Shown one piece after another: positions 60,769 through 64,000 of a stretch of 64,000 bases of DNA; positions within the stretch are counted from its first letter, which is position 1, and every line of letters begins with the position of its first letter. The DNA is from Symsagittifera roscoffensis (Eukaryota > Xenacoelomorpha > Acoela > Convolutidae). The notes beneath the pieces are model-generated. The model ran no database searches. It saw only the letters and a list, made by a program, of their open reading frames with translations, and was not told the DNA's origin. Position numbers and translations under genes: made by a program. Location of the stretch: the NCBI RefSeq assembly GCF_963678635.1, contig NC_087062.1, forward strand, positions 70,275,345 through 70,339,344, in the 5' to 3' direction.

Positions 60769-63754
60769 ATTTTAGATGTACTTTTCCAAACGTGGCAAAT
60801 TTAAGACTACACTAATCTATAGGTTACAGGTATTATCCATTTTGCGAAAGTGATAAAGGTTTCTGTGACAAAATACGAGAAGACAAGATCGGTAGAACTC
60901 TGTTGTGATTACTCGAAAAACTGTAGTTGACAAGACTTTCTGCAGAACTTGATTCAAGCCAGCTCTATCCCTATTGAAGGTATCGAAATAACATCAAGAA
61001 CAAATTGGTAAATTGTACTCGAAAATTGCTGATCTCTGGCTTCAAATTAAAAAATGAATCACTTAGTACTCCTCTTTTCAACTTATATTTTGAGCTTGGA
61101 TTGTACTGTAACTGAAAAGCAACCACTTTGCTCAATAAATTCTTAACACTTTTAAAAGCATTGTCCAGTCAGTGGTTGATGCTAGAAAAGTGGAGATACA
61201 ACTCAACTATCAGCAGTTGTAGCGGAAACAAAGAGGTTTTTAGGCAAGTTCTTCCATAAATACCAGATCATGGGTAGATCCAGGCATGAAACTTCGAGCC
61301 ATCTCAACAATGAGAAAACTCACAGAGCAATCAATGATCCACTGTTCAAAAGATTGAATACGGTTGAGAAAGATCTCTTCGGGGTGGGATTGTTGAAATC
61401 AAACATTGAGCTCAGAGAACCCATAGTTGCTGTTTTTTAATTGAAAATTTTCGTGATGCATTCATATTTGAAAATTAGGAGAAGAACACAGACTGGCTTT
61501 ACGTAGATCTTGCAGAATAAAGTTTGTCAACTGCATACAGGCAGATGAAAGAACATTATGGGAAACACTGAAAGAATTTGACTTCTGAGACTCTTTCAAG
61601 GCAGATGCAAAACCCATGAAAAGAAAAATCCAACAGCATCATAATGCCCTCTTTTTGTTGAATGACTTCTTGCTGCTATGGCAACAAGTCAAAAAAGTTC
61701 AAAATTACTGGATAAGGAATGTTTAGGCAAGCGGGCTCTAGATCTTTCTGGAGATGGACATATAGCAAAAAAAAACTTGACGGAGCGGTTAACCTTACAT
61801 CCTGAAAAACAAAATTCAGTGCTGTAAATCATATGGTTGCTCTCTATGTGCAGACAAAGAAATCAAAAAGTTATTTTCACGCAACGAGACAAGTTCAAGT
61901 TGATTGTAATCATACAAAACCATTGAATTTATCGAAATTGATTGAATGAAGTAAGTTTTCAACTACTTAATAGTATACTGGCCTTATAATAACTAACTGT
62001 AAAAATGCGGTAAACTTAATGTACAAGATGTATATTTTTTAATTAGTTTTCTCAATACGTTTTTGAAATTTAGCATAATTTTAGCCAGTTAAAACACTGT
62101 GTTAAGTAACTGGAACACCAAATAAAACAGGTTTTACCTCAATCTAAGTTTTATTGTGTTATAATTTTTTTAGAAAAAAACTCTGTTTCTCTGCAAAATA
62201 TTTTACCAATGATTTATCTCGATCCCAAAGATAAACATTCAATGATACTTCAATTTATACTCTACACGTAACACCCAATGATAAACAATAACGATATTTA
62301 GATAACGCACCCCGAAAACTTTTCAACAAAAACTAGAGGGGTTTCTACACAAAAACCCTTTTCCTACCTTGTCCTACCCATAGTCAAATATGGAACTTTA
62401 CCAATGCTTTTACCTAGCTTAATACATTACAAATTCCATACCCAAATTAACACATAGCGCGGCAGATGGGAAATCCATAAAGTATGTAAATGCATAGGGT
62501 CCTCCGCGCATCTCCACCCCCCTTACTTCAGCTCCAATATCTACTGCTGAAAACATTCATGTTTTTCATTCTTTTTTCAATATCGACCAATTCTTTTAAA
62601 GCTTAGAATTTTTACCATAAATTGTTTTGTAAGCGTATTGGGCAGTTAAAATAATAAGTGTTTTATTTTTATACCAGTACAGTACTAGAGTGATTGCGAC
62701 TTTCGAACAAAATGACGGAATATTTGTACTCCCTGTGAGATTTTCCTTCAGACCATTTTTAAAAAATTAATTAGCCCTTTTGAACAAATTTTTTTATTTT
62801 ATCTGAAAAATATTGACGTCTCGAGCTCAAATTTGAAAAATTATTACCGACTAAAAAACCTTGCGGTTCAATGTAGGGTTAGTCTATTGGTTCTATTAGA
62901 ATATTACTTAATGATAAATAAATTTAACGCTTTCATTTTTAAATAGCTTGTTGGGAAAGATTTTGATTAATTAGAATCTGGAAAAAATATCAAAACATTT
63001 CAATTCTCATTTAAAAAATAAATACGTCTTCAAAAGTCTATTCAAAAGTTTTTTTTCAAAAACAATTTCATAGGCAAAAAGGTCAGTCGGAGCAATCAGG
63101 TATTCGCCTGATACGAGCAGTGTTTGTTGGTTTTAAAAATCAAATTTAATCTTACATTAGACAATCAGAAAATTGAAACAAAAAATCTATTTTATTCGAA
63201 AACATAGAATAAGTTTACAAGTGTAAAAATATCGCAACTGATTTCGAACAATTACATTTTTTTGAATTTCCAAACAAAATTTGTACAAATGTGCGTAGGT
63301 TAGAACTAAGAAAGCGATAGTTAAGAAAAAAGCATTTTCAATATTTCACCCTCTCTTTTATATTAACAGGTACTTTTTCATCCAATCAGGAATCATCTGG
63401 AGTTTTGAGCCTATTTCTCTATTGTTCCCATCTCCATAGCTTTTGTACAATAGGTTTCAATTTAAAGCAACAAGGCAAGACTAATTGTCAAGATTAGTTG
63501 GTTCCCCAAGAATCTTATTGTGACTGTGTCTTCCATTCTTTCTTACTGACCGAGAACTTTTTGATACCAGAATGAAATGAAAAGACTCGAGTTTCAGCTT
63601 CTTCTTGAGCAAATTTTAAAGAAGCAAGTAGGGAATTCATGAATTCTTCACTCCTTTGACATCACAAAAAGAACACTTTGTTTATTATTGTCAATAGATT
63701 TATTTAAATTTCTGAGGAAGCGTTCTCGAGTGAAGAAAGTAAGCTTAATAGTGA

Positions 63755-64000
63755 CCATTGAGAACCAATTTTTTTTTAGCCAGCCCTAAAATATAAAAAA
63801 AAATTGATGTTTCATTGAACTCAGAAAGCGACCGGAAGCTATTAATTGTCTCGTTGACAACAAATTAGTTCCAGCTTATGACCTTATACTAACGCTATCA
63901 TGTTTGAACTAACACTGATTAAAGGCAATTCATGGAACCAAATTTCCGTTCCAGATTTCCTCTTCATGCATATTTTCAATTGTTTGCCAAATTTTAACCC
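63755..64000. other. Unique AT-rich sequence, nothing recognised
   Basis: Sequence after the end of the 4.4-kb duplication. No ORF, repeat or RNA gene is evident. Confidence 0.5.

Larger units (their letters stand above)
59356..63754. repeat. 4.4-kb tandem duplication, unit 2
   Basis: Second copy, 4,399 bp, ending AATAGTGA before unrelated sequence. Small indels (for example an extra poly-T block near 62165) explain the length difference. Confidence 0.93.

Noticed and set aside
1-64000. CRISPR array, bacterial operon, prophage or rRNA/tRNA gene
   Set aside because: No spaced identical repeats with unique spacers, no ribosomal or tRNA cloverleaf, and the gene content is eukaryotic. The short-period arrays are plain minisatellites.

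Overview
This window is nuclear DNA from an animal, most likely an invertebrate. The evidence is a spliced secreted TSP1-like/trypsin gene, a large Ty3/gypsy-type LTR retrotransposon, a Tc1/mariner-type foldback MITE, decayed LINE reverse transcriptase and very AT-rich intergenic DNA. I cannot name the species. There is no bacterial gene organisation.

Layout. (1) 1014-23494, minus strand, is one giant LTR retrotransposon of about 22.5 kb. Its LTRs are 893/892 bp, begin TG and end CA, and are flanked by the 5-bp duplication AAACT (1009-1013 and 23495-23499). In element order it has the 5' LTR, a 2.4-kb leader full of minisatellites, gag, pol (zinc knuckles, protease, RT, RNase H, a long acidic insertion, integrase), a macro-like domain fused after integrase, and then about 8.6 kb of extra coding sequence. 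That extra region would specify roughly 2,800-2,900 residues: a coiled coil, an SGNH/GDSL-type hydrolase domain, a second SGNH-like domain and several families I do not recognise. About fifteen frameshifts and stops break the reading frames, although the two LTRs differ at only about 20 positions that I can count.

(2) The element sits inside an older, diverged relative. The relic's 3' end is at 1-1008 and the rest continues at 23505 to about 30510. The relic keeps traces of integrase, the macro-like domain, SGNH block V and the unknown downstream families in the same order, so the unusual cargo belongs to the family.

(3) The right part of the relic plus about 0.85 kb of AT-rich flank is tandemly duplicated (unit A 23505-31364, unit B 31365-38348).

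(4) 38350-64000 is AT-rich host sequence. It holds a degenerate ~175-bp tandem array (38660-39965), a Tc1/mariner-type foldback element (40257-40995), a three-exon serine protease gene (41705-43607) whose introns lack GT donors, a 2.8-kb duplication carrying LINE remnants (44477-48698), an almost featureless stretch (48699-54971), and a 4.4-kb head-to-tail duplication (54972-63754) with short exon-like ORFs of unknown identity.

The main point of interest is the retroelement family. It carries a macro-like domain at the pol C-terminus and a very large downstream ORF with one or two SGNH-type domains. I know of no described LTR retrotransposon with this combination, though I could not search.
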